58,236 nucleotides of DNA from Verrucomicrobiota bacterium. GTDB taxonomy: Bacteria; Verrucomicrobiota; Verrucomicrobiia; Verrucomicrobiales; Akkermansiaceae. The notes under the pieces were generated by a model that did not search any database, was not told where the DNA came from, and saw only the letters and a list, made by a program, of their open reading frames with translations. The translations under genes and the position numbers were made by a program. Each line of letters begins with the position of its first letter. The stretch's first letter is position 1. This document shows, in pieces, positions 32,812-41,818 of the stretch. The stretch is from positions 1-58,236 of the forward strand of contig JAPLUI010000291.1 in the NCBI GenBank assembly GCA_026397725.1. Reading direction: 5' to 3'.

Positions 32812-35454
32812 TCAGTTGGCCTGGATGCGCAGGACATTGACCGAATGCGGCGGCAGGGTGACCTGGAAGCGCTTGGCACAATTGCCGAGTGGCAACACCT
32901 GCGGCACGATGCGGTTGGGTTGTTCGAGCGTGTTCTCGTCCTCCGCCTTGTCCGCCCGGATCACGAGGTGCTGACCGGTGGCCGCGACATTCGCGACGCC
33001 ATCGAGGCTGATCTCGGCGAGCAGCGGGGTGGGGTGGTAGTTGGTGGCTTTGACGAGCACCGTCTTGTTCTGCTGTTGATAGCCGGCGGTGGCGAAGAAC
33101 GCGGGCAGCGCATCCGCCTCGATCTTGCTCACGCGCTTGCCGTCTAGCAGCATTTCGGCCGTGTTCCTGGTGAGGTCCAGAGTGAGGTCGTACCAGCGTT
33201 CGTTTTCGATGGGTCCCTGCAGGTCCCCGCCGCCCTTGGTGGCGATGACATCGGAGGGAGTCCCCTGGATGGCGGAGAAATGGTTGCCCGCCGCGCCATA
33301 GTTGCAGAACATGTAGCGCTCCGGCCCCGCCGCATGGAAGAACATCAGGAAGCCCTCGTTGCCGCCCACCCGGCGTGCCTTCACGGTGACCCGGCCGGAC
33401 TTGAGTTCGGTCTTGAGGAACAGGCTGGTGGGGCCGCGGTTGGGGTCGCTCTGCTTGAGCACGCCGTGTTCCGTCTTCCACTGGCCGAGGCCCGGCGCGT
33501 CCCAGTGCTGCAGGTTGGCGAAATCGTCGCTGAACACCACTTGGTTGTTCCCGTCATAAATGCGAAGTTCCTTGAACTCGGTGAGGGTGCTCCACGAACC
33601 GAGGCCGAACTTGCCGGCCAACAACGGCAGCTTGGGGTCCGGCTTGGGACTCACCTCCACGGTGGTCGCCAGATTCACGTCAGGACGGTTTTCAGCATAG
33701 GTTTTCTGCACATGATAGGACGCGTGGACAAAGCTGCGCGAGGCATCGAACTCGATGAGGTTCACGCCCCAACTGCGATTGTTGACGTTGACGAACAGGG
33801 GCGCATAGCTGGCCATCTTCACCAGATCGCCGTTGCGTTCGAGCATCATCAGATAGACCGAGTCATCCATGGCGGCACTCCAGTCGCCGCCGCCGTGGTG
33901 ATGGGCGTATTCCCCGACGTAGATCTTCCACGGCTTGCGCGGGTACTTGTCGAAGTAGTCGAAGTTGTTGCGGATCCAGCCGGACGGCTTGTAGGAATGC
34001 TCGTCCACCACGTCGATCGCATCGTCGCCGGCGCGTGCGATGGCCTGCGGATTCAGGCCGCTCCAATACATGCTCATGATGACCACCAGGTCAGGATACT
34101 TGGCCTTGATCGCGGCGCGGAACTTCTGATAGTAATCGCCGTAGAGCGCGGGCGGATGCTCGTTGCCGATTTCAATGTATTTGAGCGGGAACGGCTGCGG
34201 ATGCCCCATCTTCGCCCGCACCGCGCCCCATTTGGAAGCCACCGGCCCGAGCGCGTATTCGATGGCGTCGAGCGTCTGTTGGATGACCGGCCCAAGCTGG
34301 TCGAGCGGCATGTTGTTGTCCGGATGGACCGTCATCCCACAAAACGCGACATACATCGCGTCGGAGCCGAGGTCCTCACAGAACTGGAGGAACTCATGAT
34401 AGCCGAAGCCATCGGTGGAGCGGTATTGCCAATACCCCCACTGGCCCGGACGATCTTCCGGCGGGCACACCATCGTGCGCCAGTCCGGCGCGGATTCCCA
34501 CGACAGGCCCTCCACATAACAACCGCCGGGATAGCGGATGAACGACGGCTTCAATTGTTCCAGATGCTGCGCCAAATCCACCCGCAAGCCGTTAGGCCGG
34601 TTCTTGTAGGTGGGCGGAAACAACGACACCCAGTCCACCTGCAGGTTACCCTTGCCGCGGAACGACAACACGAAGCGTGCCTGCGGATCGGTGCCGGTGG
34701 CCGCGAGCGTGGCCGTTAGCCGCTGCCACCGGTCCCCCGGCGCGAGCGTGCCGAACTCGTGCTGGCCGAGCACCTTGCCGTCCTTCCCCTCCAGGGTGGC
34801 GGTCACGGTGCCCTCGAAGGTGCCGGGGCGCACATACCATTTCAAGGCATAGCTGGTGCCGGTCCGCACGGCGATGCCCCAATAGCCGCTGTTGACCAGG
34901 GCGGCACGCCCGCTGGCTGCGGTCGGCGCGCCGACCGTGAGAGCCAGCGAACGGCTTGACGCCGCATTCATGGGGTTGGCCTCGGTGAGCTTCATCTCAC
35001 CGGTCGCGCCGCCGGTGGTTTCGAGCGTCCAGCCCAACAAATCACGCGCGGGCTGCCAACCGCAATTGTTGAACCACGGCCATGGGATGTCCCACTTGTC
35101 CTTGGGCACTCCCGGTGGCAGTTTCGCGAGTTCCATCTTCAGGTTGCCGTCGTCCTTCTTCACCAGCTTCATCCCCTGCGGCAACACGCCTTCCTCGAAA
35201 CTGCGGTTTTGGATCAGCTCGGCATAAATCCCCCCGTCGAACGCATGGCTGATCTCTTCCATGAAGATGCCGTAGAGGGTCGGCGGCACCGGGGCTTTCG
35301 GCTGCGACAGGTTGACCTGGATGCTCGCCCTCGGGATTTCGGCCGTGGCGGCTCCGGACAACGCGCCGAAGCCCGCCATGGCCATGGCGCAGGCTCCGAG
35401 GCGGGGGAACCGGCCAGAGCCGGTCAGGTTTGCTAGAGAGGGGGCGTGGTTCAT
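32812..35454 (-). CDS. Secreted GH51 alpha-L-arabinofuranosidase with added beta-sandwich domains
   Basis: 880 residues from the ATG at 35454, with a signal peptide ending S-G-A-A-T-A. The catalytic (beta/alpha)8 part shows E-I-G-N-E-H-P-P (acid/base Glu) and V-G-E-Y-A-H-H (nucleophile Glu); R-Y-P-G-G-C-Y-V-E-G is typical of GH51. An insert between the N-terminal strand and the barrel (about 160-300) resembles a CBM4/9-type carbohydrate-binding domain. A second beta-sandwich (about 640-780) of LamG/DUF1080-like character precedes the C-terminal beta domain. It would release arabinose from arabinan or arabinoxylan, fitting the pectin theme. Confidence 0.93.
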   Translation of the reverse strand: MNHAPSLANLTGSGRFPRLGACAMAMAGFGALSGAATAEIPRASIQVNLSQPKAPVPPTLYGIFMEEISHAFDGGIYAELIQNRSFEEGVLPQGMKLVKKDDGNLKMELAKLPPGVPKDKWDIPWPWFNNCGWQPARDLLGWTLETTGGATGEMKLTEANPMNAASSRSLALTVGAPTAASGRAALVNSGYWGIAVRTGTSYALKWYVRPGTFEGTVTATLEGKDGKVLGQHEFGTLAPGDRWQRLTATLAATGTDPQARFVLSFRGKGNLQVDWVSLFPPTYKNRPNGLRVDLAQHLEQLKPSFIRYPGGCYVEGLSWESAPDWRTMVCPPEDRPGQWGYWQYRSTDGFGYHEFLQFCEDLGSDAMYVAFCGMTVHPDNNMPLDQLGPVIQQTLDAIEYALGPVASKWGAVRAKMGHPQPFPLKYIEIGNEHPPALYGDYYQKFRAAIKAKYPDLVVIMSMYWSGLNPQAIARAGDDAIDVVDEHSYKPSGWIRNNFDYFDKYPRKPWKIYVGEYAHHHGGGDWSAAMDDSVYLMMLERNGDLVKMASYAPLFVNVNNRSWGVNLIEFDASRSFVHASYHVQKTYAENRPDVNLATTVEVSPKPDPKLPLLAGKFGLGSWSTLTEFKELRIYDGNNQVVFSDDFANLQHWDAPGLGQWKTEHGVLKQSDPNRGPTSLFLKTELKSGRVTVKARRVGGNEGFLMFFHAAGPERYMFCNYGAAGNHFSAIQGTPSDVIATKGGGDLQGPIENERWYDLTLDLTRNTAEMLLDGKRVSKIEADALPAFFATAGYQQQNKTVLVKATNYHPTPLLAEISLDGVANVAATGQHLVIRADKAEDENTLEQPNRIVPQVLPLGNCAKRFQVTLPPHSVNVLRIQAN

Positions 35455-35672
35455 TGTGTTAGATAATGGTGCATGGTCTGCCGCCAAGCGCGCACAAGAA
35501 CCCGCCCGTGCAGGCTGACGTGCCCATGAGACAGCATCCCCGCGGGCGGGACAAGGTATATTCCGCGAATCCGTTGTTCAATTTGCGAAATCGAGGGACT
35601 GGCCTCATGATCGCGCAAGCAGCCGCTGGACACCATCACTTGAGGCTTGCCGGGCGGGCGGCGCCGTGCAGG

Positions 35673-36953
35673 ATGGCGCGGGTGAGCGATTGGAATTTCA
35701 TGACAGTGATCATAGTGGTAGGCGTGTTCGCGCTGTGGAAGCTGGAACTGGCCGCCACGCTGCTGAACCTGAAAGCCTTCCCGGTCACCGTGCCGCCTGA
35801 CCTCGCCGATCTGATGAGCGAGGAAAAACTTGGGCAGGCGGGCGAGTACCTGCGGGTCAACGCCCGCTTCGGCATCCTGCAGTCGAGTGCCTCGCTCACG
35901 GAGTTGCTGTTGTTCTGGGCGCTTGGCGGGTTTGGCTGGCTGGACGGGGTGGCGCGGGCCTGGGCGGGCACGGAGTTGGTGGCAGGGCTGGTGTTTCTGT
36001 CGTTGCTGGTGCTCGGACAAGCCCTGCTGGGACTGCCCTTTGCAGTGTACGACACCTTTGTCATCGAGCAGGGCTTCGGCTTCAACCGCGCCACGCCGCG
36101 CACGTTCATCCTGGACCGCCTCAAGGGCTTGCTGCTGGCCGCGCTGCTCGGGCTGCCGCTGCTGGCCGCCGTGTTGTGGATTTTCAGCAACGTCGCCCAC
36201 GCCTGGCTGTGGGCCTGGGCGGTGGTCACGGGGTTTCAACTCGCCCTCACCTACCTCGCACCGTCGTGGATCATGCCGCTGTTCAACCGGTTCACGCCGA
36301 TGCCGGAGGGCGCACTCAAACAGGCCATCGAGGCGCTCGGCGAACGCTGCCAGTTCCCTCTAACAGGCGTGTTCGTGATGGATGGCTCGAAGCGCTCGAC
36401 CAAGGCCAACGCCTTTTTCACCGGGCTGGGCAAACGGAAGAAAATCGCGCTCTTTGACACGCTGATAGAGAAGAGCAGCCAGGACGAACTGCTCGGCGTG
36501 CTGGCTCACGAGATCGGCCATTTCCGTTGCGGTCACATCAGGCAACGGCTGGCGGTGGGCATCCTGCAAAGCGCGGTGATCTTTTTCCTGCTCGGTCTTG
36601 CCACCGCGCCCGACGGGGCCTTTGCCCGCGTGTTGTTCGCGGCCTTCGGGGTATCGGCCATCTCGCCGCACGTCGGGTTGGTCCTGTTCATGATTCTGCT
36701 GGAACCGGTCGGCAAGGGGCTGGGCGTGCTGGCCAACGCGTGGTCACGCCAGCACGAGTTCGAGGCCGATGCCTACGCCGCCAAGGCCACCGGCAACGGC
36801 ACCGCCCTCGGCGAGGCCCTCAAGCGACTCTCCGTCGATCACCTCTCCCACCCCGCCCCCGCCGCCTTGCGGGTGTGGCTGGATTATTCGCATCCGCCGC
36901 TGCTGCAACGGCTCGCGGCGCTCAAACCCCATTCATGCAAGCCACCGCCATGA
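35673..36953 (+). CDS. M48 family membrane metallopeptidase (STE24/CAAX-protease-like)
   Basis: 426 residues from the ATG at 35673; the ATG at 35700 is the other candidate, and the longer upstream frame overlaps the GH51 promoter region. Seven or so membrane helices are visible, with the zinc site H-E-I-G-H on the cytoplasmic side and the third ligand in E-F-E-A-D-A-Y. The V-M-D-G-S-K-R-S-T-K-A-N-A-F-F-T-G block is typical of STE24-type enzymes. Bacterial homologues take part in membrane protein quality control. The stop overlaps the amidohydrolase start. Confidence 0.92.
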   Translation: MARVSDWNFMTVIIVVGVFALWKLELAATLLNLKAFPVTVPPDLADLMSEEKLGQAGEYLRVNARFGILQSSASLTELLLFWALGGFGWLDGVARAWAGTELVAGLVFLSLLVLGQALLGLPFAVYDTFVIEQGFGFNRATPRTFILDRLKGLLLAALLGLPLLAAVLWIFSNVAHAWLWAWAVVTGFQLALTYLAPSWIMPLFNRFTPMPEGALKQAIEALGERCQFPLTGVFVMDGSKRSTKANAFFTGLGKRKKIALFDTLIEKSSQDELLGVLAHEIGHFRCGHIRQRLAVGILQSAVIFFLLGLATAPDGAFARVLFAAFGVSAISPHVGLVLFMILLEPVGKGLGVLANAWSRQHEFEADAYAAKATGNGTALGEALKRLSVDHLSHPAPAALRVWLDYSHPPLLQRLAALKPHSCKPPP

Positions 36954-37810
36954 GCATCCCCATCATTGACACGCACCAGCATCTGATCTATCCGGAACAA
37001 TACCCGTATTCCTGGACCGCTGCCATCCCTGCCCTGCAAGGCAAGGCCTTCCGGCAGGACGATTATCTGACGGCGAGCGAGGGCACGGGCATCACCAGCA
37101 CGATCTTCATGGAAACCACTCCGGACGACCCCCACTGCATCCGGGAAACCGCCTTTGTCTATCAACTGGCCTCCCGGCCGGATGCGGGCATTGCCGGAGT
37201 CATCGCCAATTGCCGACCCGAGCAACCGGCTGGCTTTGCCGCGCATCTGGATTCCATCGCCAATCCCAGGTTGGTGGGACTGCGCCGCATCCTGCATGTC
37301 ATGCCGGACGAACTCTCCACCACGGCGCATTTTGCGGCGAATCTGCGCTTGCTCGGTGAGCGCAACCTGACCTTTGACCTGTGTGTGTTAGCCCGCCAAC
37401 TTCCGCTCGCGATGGCGCTGGCCCGCAAGTGCGGGAACGTCCAGTTCATCCTCGACCACTGCGGTGTGCCGGATGTGGCCGGCCAGGCCCTCGACCCATG
37501 GCGCGCAGACCTCCGCCACCTCGCCAGCCTGCCCAACGTCGCTTGCAAGATTTCCGGCGTGCTCGCCTATGCCAAGGCCGACCACGCGACGGGCGCCGCC
37601 GTGCGGCCCTTCGTCGAGCATTGCCTGGAATGCTTCGGCTGGGATCGCGTGGTCTGGGGCAGTGACTGGCCGGTTTGCACGATCACCTCCACGCTGTCGA
37701 AGTGGGTGGCGATTTCACGCGAGCTGGTTGCCCACGCGGACCCGTCTGACCAGCACCGGCTGTTCCATGCGAATGCCACGCGGATCTATGGGTTGGAGCG
37801 GCAGGGCTGA
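36950..37810 (+). CDS. Amidohydrolase-2 family lactonase-like hydrolase
   Basis: 286 residues from the ATG at 36950, which overlaps the protease stop by 4 bases (another ATG at 36935). Metal ligands fit the family: D-T-H-Q-H near the N-terminus, I-L-D-H-C-G and the terminal G-S-D-W-P-V. The closest functional types are L-fuconolactonase, L-rhamnonolactonase and 2-pyrone-4,6-dicarboxylate lactonase. A sugar lactonase would fit the rhamnose and galacturonate context, but the operon partner is a protease, so the substrate is open. Confidence 0.85.
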   Translation: MSIPIIDTHQHLIYPEQYPYSWTAAIPALQGKAFRQDDYLTASEGTGITSTIFMETTPDDPHCIRETAFVYQLASRPDAGIAGVIANCRPEQPAGFAAHLDSIANPRLVGLRRILHVMPDELSTTAHFAANLRLLGERNLTFDLCVLARQLPLAMALARKCGNVQFILDHCGVPDVAGQALDPWRADLRHLASLPNVACKISGVLAYAKADHATGAAVRPFVEHCLECFGWDRVVWGSDWPVCTITSTLSKWVAISRELVAHADPSDQHRLFHANATRIYGLERQG

Positions 37811-37839
37811 CTGCCACTGGCCTGCCGCACGCGCCCGTG

Positions 37840-38196
37840 TCAGGGCATCAAATTCACGCCCAGGCGTTTTGCCAGCAGCGCCGTCACGGCAAAACTCACC
37901 ATGGTCACGGCCGCGCAGATGGCCAGGGCGAGCCAGAAATTGAGGCCCTTGGACATGAGCCATGGCATCACGAGAAACATCGGCAAGGTGGGGAGCACAT
38001 ACCAGAAGGTATAGTATGCGTGGCTCCCGATCTTCTGACTGCCCTGCTTTTCCACATGCAGCCAGATCATGACCATGATGGTAACAAACGGCAGCGAGGC
38101 AACCAGCGCGCCAACCTTGTCGCTGCGCTTGGCCACTTCCGAAACCAGCACGACCACCGCCGCAGTGACGGCGTATTTGATGACGAGCATGAGCAT
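37840..38196 (-). CDS. DUF3147 family small membrane protein
   Basis: 118 residues; a second ATG two codons in (38190) is equally possible. Four hydrophobic helices are visible, and V-V-L-V-S-E-V-A-K-R-S, A-S-L-P and F-W-Y-V-L-P-T-L-P-M-F are characteristic of DUF3147. Function unknown. It lies between the convergent amidohydrolase and a repeat element. Confidence 0.75.
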   Translation of the reverse strand: MLMLVIKYAVTAAVVVLVSEVAKRSDKVGALVASLPFVTIMVMIWLHVEKQGSQKIGSHAYYTFWYVLPTLPMFLVMPWLMSKGLNFWLALAICAAVTMVSFAVTALLAKRLGVNLMP

Positions 38197-38310
38197 GGCT
38201 ATCCCTCCATTGAACGGTTAGATCCGCGCCGGCAAGACCCACCCTGCCAGGCGACGCGCGGGAGGTTCTTAACTCATCGCTGCCGCCGGCGCGAGCGGAA
38301 TCGGGAGATG

Positions 38311-38412
38311 CTGGCGGAGCGCTTGCTTCAGCCGGCGAGTAAAGCAAGGCTGGCTGCGGAGTCGGGCACAAGCCCCACGCCCACCCGCCAGCTTCAGCCG
38401 GCGCTCCGTCAG
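38311..38412. repeat. About 100-bp MITE-like element with terminal inverted repeats
   Basis: CTGGCGGAGCGC (38311-38322) is matched in inverse by GCGCTCCGTCAG (38401-38412), 11 of 12 bases. Inside, a 13-base direct repeat GCTTCAGCCGGCG occurs at 38325-38337 and 38391-38403. The right arm includes the stop codon of the tetR gene (38409-38411), so the element seems to have inserted or extended exactly at that gene end. No ORF inside. Confidence 0.55.
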
Positions 38413-39017
38413 ACCATGATGCCCCGGACGAAAATCGCCACGGTCTCGCGAATCCACCCGTCGCGGTCCAATGCCGACAAACCGGAGGACCGGCGCAACA
38501 AGCCGCCCATCAACGCCGAAGTCAGCACTTCCGCAAACGCCAGCGTGTCCAGGTCGGAGCGAACCCGGCCCGCCTGCTGGTGTGCCTCCAGATAGCCCGC
38601 AATGCTGCGGTGAAACGGCTCCAACACATCCCCGATCAATTCCTTGGCCAGGGTCGGCCGGCGTCGGCTCTCGCCGATCATCGCCCGCGCCATGCCTTCA
38701 CACCGCTCCAGCGATTCATTGTAAACCCGCGCAAAGCGGGCCAGATCCTCGAGCAAATCCCCGCTGAACCCGCCCCCGCATTCACACCAGGTCAGGAATT
38801 CTTCCGCAGTCTCCTGCACCACCGCCACCAGCAGCTTCTGCTTCGATTCAAAATGCCGGAACAGCGTGACCTCGTTGCAGCCCGCGCGTTCCGCAATTCC
38901 CCGCGTGGTGGCCGCTTCGATCCCTTTGTCGCCAAATTCCGCCCGTGCCGCTTCCATCAGGCGCTGGCGCGTGCCGGGGGCCTCCGAAGGTTTCTGGTTG
39001 GGACGCACCGCGCTCAC
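38409..39017 (-). CDS. TetR family transcriptional regulator
   Basis: 202 residues from a GTG at 39017; an ATG at 39059 would place codons across a 14-base palindrome that looks like the operator, so the GTG is preferred. The helix-turn-helix is at about residues 15-62: R-G-I-A-E-R-A-G-C-N-E-V-T-L-F-R-H-F-E-S-K-like sequence (A-E-R-A-G-C and T-L-F-R-H-F are standard TetR). The ligand-binding region has no recognisable subtype. It is divergent from the RND efflux operon and is its probable repressor. Confidence 0.93.
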   Translation of the reverse strand: MSAVRPNQKPSEAPGTRQRLMEAARAEFGDKGIEAATTRGIAERAGCNEVTLFRHFESKQKLLVAVVQETAEEFLTWCECGGGFSGDLLEDLARFARVYNESLERCEGMARAMIGESRRRPTLAKELIGDVLEPFHRSIAGYLEAHQQAGRVRSDLDTLAFAEVLTSALMGGLLRRSSGLSALDRDGWIRETVAIFVRGIMV

Positions 39018-39031
39018 AAGCGCAAAATTCC

Positions 39032-39055
39032 GCAAGTAATCGCTTGCATGCAAGC
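39032..39055. promoter_or_regulatory. Probable TetR operator between tetR and the efflux operon
   Basis: GCTTGCATGCAAGC (39042-39055) is a perfect 14-base palindrome, and a further GCAAG arm at 39032-39036 pairs with the CTTGC at 39043-39047, so two overlapping dyads exist. The site is in the divergent region, just upstream of the tetR GTG and over the -35 of the efflux promoter. This is the standard place for TetR to control both directions. Confidence 0.65.
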
Positions 39056-39072
39056 ACAATCCCGCCTAAATC
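39044..39072 (+). promoter_or_regulatory. Candidate sigma-70 promoter for the efflux operon
   Basis: TTGCAT (39044-39049) and TAAATC (39067-39072) are separated by 17 bases. The -35 lies inside the 14-base palindrome, so repressor binding would block it. The distance to the ATG at 39083 leaves only a very short leader. Confidence 0.45.
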
Positions 39073-39082
39073 CGTCTCGGTC

Positions 39083-40492
39083 ATGGCGAGTTCCCAATGC
39101 ATCCGTCCGTTCCTGAGCTGCTGCGTGCTGTTGGGGCTGAGCGGGTGCGTGGCGGTGGGGCCGAACCACGAGGTGCCGACGATGGCGTTACCGGCGGCGT
39201 TTTCCCAAGGTGGCGTGCAATGGAAGAGGCACTCGCCAGAGCCCTTGCCGAGCCCGCAGCAGTGGTGGCGGCTCTATCATGATGCGACGCTCAGCTCGCT
39301 GATTGAGCGCTCGCTAAAGATGAATCAGGACCTCAAGGGCTCGGTGGCACGCCTGCGGCAGGCCCGTGAAATGAGCAAGGTGGCCCGCTCGCTGTATTTC
39401 CCCGACGTCAATCTGGGGGCCATTGCCGAACGCTCGCAATTCCGCTACCGCGGGCCCGGCGAAGGGGTCAGCGTGTTATCTAGCAACTTCTCCGTGCCCG
39501 TGGATTTCCGCTATGAATTCGACGTCTGGGGAAAAGTGAGTCGGCAGGTCGAGTCCGCCAGCGCCTCGGAAGCGGCTGCGGGCGAAACCCTCAACGCCTT
39601 GCGCCTCAGCGTCGCGGGCGAAGTGGCGCAAACCTACTGGGCGCTGCGGGCGGTGGACGCCAACCGCGCGGTGCTCACCCGCACCTTGGAAATTCGCCGC
39701 AAGGCACTCGATCTCCTCACCAAACGCCGTGACGTGGGCGACATCAGCGGCCTCGACCTGGCACGGGCCGAGACGGAAGTCGCCACCGCCGAGGCCGAAC
39801 GGATTCGCCTCGACCAGGATCGCATCGTGCTGGTCAACGCGCTGGCGGTGCTGAGCGGGACGCTGGCGACCGGTTCCGCCGTTGCCGAGCAAACCGACCT
39901 GCCGCCCCCCCCGGCGGTGCCACTGTCGGTGCCATCCGAAGTGCTCCGCCAACGCCCGGACATCCGCGCCGCCGAGCGCCGGGTGGCCGCCGCCAATGCG
40001 AACGTCGGCGTGGCAACCGCCGCGTTTTACCCGTCATTTTCGCTCAATGCCTCAAGTGGCTTGGAGGCCGCCAGTCCGGGCGGTCTGTTCGATGCCTCCG
40101 CGCTGGTGTGGTCGCTTGGCTCGAGCGTGCTGGTGCCCATCACCAGCCAAAAATTGCTCCAAGCCAAGCGTGCCGCCGCGGTGGCCGCCCACGAAGCTGC
40201 CAGCGCGGATTACCGCCAGACGGTGCTCGAATCGATTCGCGAGGTGGAGAACGCGCTGCAAGGCAGTGCCATTCTGGAGCGCCGCCAGGTGGCGCAAAAC
40301 CGGGCGCTGGCAGCCGCCCGCAAGACCTTTGAGCTGTCCGTCAAGCGCTTCCAGGCCGGACTCGTTAGCTTTCTCGACGTGGTGGATGCCGAGCGCACCC
40401 GCCTGGACGCCGAGCGGGCCACCAACGCCATCCGCGCCGAACGCCTCGCGGTTTCCGTGTCTCTCATCAAAGCCCTCGGCGGCGAGTGGTAG
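39083..40492 (+). CDS. RND efflux outer-membrane factor, OprM/NodT-type lipoprotein
   Basis: 469 residues from the ATG at 39083. A lipobox L-G-L-S-G-C sits at about residue 24, followed by V-A-V-G-P-N-H-E, the usual OprM-family opening. Two tandem OEP repeats follow, with W-W-R-L-Y-H-D in the first and R-P-D-I-R-A-A-E-R-R in the second. It forms the trimeric outer-membrane channel of a tripartite drug or solvent pump. Gene order OMF-MFP-RND is uncommon but known; the gap to the adaptor gene is 131 bases. Confidence 0.94.
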   Translation: MASSQCIRPFLSCCVLLGLSGCVAVGPNHEVPTMALPAAFSQGGVQWKRHSPEPLPSPQQWWRLYHDATLSSLIERSLKMNQDLKGSVARLRQAREMSKVARSLYFPDVNLGAIAERSQFRYRGPGEGVSVLSSNFSVPVDFRYEFDVWGKVSRQVESASASEAAAGETLNALRLSVAGEVAQTYWALRAVDANRAVLTRTLEIRRKALDLLTKRRDVGDISGLDLARAETEVATAEAERIRLDQDRIVLVNALAVLSGTLATGSAVAEQTDLPPPPAVPLSVPSEVLRQRPDIRAAERRVAAANANVGVATAAFYPSFSLNASSGLEAASPGGLFDASALVWSLGSSVLVPITSQKLLQAKRAAAVAAHEAASADYRQTVLESIREVENALQGSAILERRQVAQNRALAAARKTFELSVKRFQAGLVSFLDVVDAERTRLDAERATNAIRAERLAVSVSLIKALGGEW

Positions 40493-40560
40493 AAAGACCC
40501 AAACCTTGAAGACCCAGGACCCATGAGCAAGCAATGAGAAGACCGCAAAGATGAATCAGT

Positions 40561-40577
40561 CCGATCAGTTAGATCGG
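40561..40577. promoter_or_regulatory. Small hairpin between the outer-membrane factor and adaptor genes
   Basis: CCGATC (40561-40566), loop AGTTA, GATCGG (40572-40577) form a 6-base-pair stem in the 131-base gap between the first and second efflux genes. It could modulate read-through or message stability. No U-run follows, so it is not a typical terminator. Confidence 0.3.
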
Positions 40578-40623
40578 TCGGAGCCTCTTTCCCCATCACC
40601 CATCACCAATCCCCCGCCCTCCT

Positions 40624-41805
40624 ATGCGCGCATTGTTTCTAACGATTCTAACGATCATGCTGGTCCCGCTCTCCTCCTGTGGGAAGAAAAGCGCTCCCGG
40701 CGGCCCCCCGCCAGCCGGGCCGCCGGAAGTGTCAGTCGTCACCATGCAAACCCAGCGGGTCGCGCTGACCACGGAATTGTCCGGCAGGGTGTCGGCCTCA
40801 CTTACCGCCGAGGTGCGACCCCAGGTGGGAGGGATCATTCAGAATCGGTTGTTCACCGAGGGTGCCGATGTCAAGGCGGATGAGTTGCTCTATCAGATCG
40901 TCCCGGCCAGCTATCAGGCGGCCTATGACGGCGCCAAAGCCGCCTTGGCCAAGGCCGAAGCCACTGTGGCACCGCTCCGGCTCAAGGCCGAACGGTACCT
41001 GGAACTGCTGGCGAGCGAGGCTGTTAGCCAACAGGATTTTGATGACGCCTCGGCGGCGCGGAAACTGGCCGAGGCCGAGATTGAATTGGCCAAGGCCGCG
41101 CTGGAAACCGCCCGCATCAATCTCGCCTATACCAAAGTGACGGCCCCGATCTCCGGGCGCATCGGCCGCTCGGCGGTGACCAACGGCGCCTTGGTAACGG
41201 CCAGCCAACCCATGCCACTGGCAACCATTCAACAGCTCGATCCGGTGTATGTGGACGTCACCCAGTCGAGCACGGAAATGCTGCGCCTCAGAAAGGCCTT
41301 GGAAAGCGGCCAACTCAGCAGTGCCGACGGCCAGGCCAAGGTACTGTTGCTGCTGGATGAGGGCACGCAGTATCCGGAGCCGGGAAGCCTCAAGTTCTCC
41401 GAGGCCTTTGTCGATCCGAGCACCGGCTCGGTTACGCTGCGCACCCTGTTCCCCAATCCCAAACTGTTGCTCCTGCCTGGAATGTTCGTGCGAACAGTGC
41501 TCGAAGAAGGCATCAAGGACCAGGCCCTGCTGGTGCCGCAACGCGGGGTCACCCGCAATCCGACCGGTCAGGCCATGGTCATGGTGGTCGGTGCCGACGA
41601 GAAGGTGGCACCACGGGTCATCAAGGTGGATCGCACCGTCGGCGACAACTGGCTGGTGAGCGACGGCTTGAAAGTGGGTGACCGGGTGATCGTGGAAGGC
41701 CTTCAGAAAGCCCGCCCCGGCACGCCCGTGATCGCCGTGCCGTTCGGCATCAAGCCGGGGGCAGCTCCTGCCGCACCCGCCCCGCCCGCCGCCGACCAGC
41801 ACTAA
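40624..41805 (+). CDS. RND efflux periplasmic adaptor (membrane fusion lipoprotein)
   Basis: 393 residues. The signal ends in a lipobox (P-L-S-S-C), so it is lipid-anchored in the inner membrane like AcrA. The order is lipoyl half (S-G-R-V-S-A, R-P-Q-V-G-G-I-I), alpha-hairpin (A-K-A-A-L-A-K-A-E), second lipoyl half (T-A-P-I-S-G-R-I-G) and beta-barrel (L-P-G-M-F-V-R). The start lies within a CTAAC-rich stretch (two copies at 40639 and 40648). It ends 13 bases before the pump gene. Confidence 0.95.
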   Translation: MRALFLTILTIMLVPLSSCGKKSAPGGPPPAGPPEVSVVTMQTQRVALTTELSGRVSASLTAEVRPQVGGIIQNRLFTEGADVKADELLYQIVPASYQAAYDGAKAALAKAEATVAPLRLKAERYLELLASEAVSQQDFDDASAARKLAEAEIELAKAALETARINLAYTKVTAPISGRIGRSAVTNGALVTASQPMPLATIQQLDPVYVDVTQSSTEMLRLRKALESGQLSSADGQAKVLLLLDEGTQYPEPGSLKFSEAFVDPSTGSVTLRTLFPNPKLLLLPGMFVRTVLEEGIKDQALLVPQRGVTRNPTGQAMVMVVGADEKVAPRVIKVDRTVGDNWLVSDGLKVGDRVIVEGLQKARPGTPVIAVPFGIKPGAAPAAPAPPAADQH

Positions 41806-41818
41806 CGGAACCCCCGCC

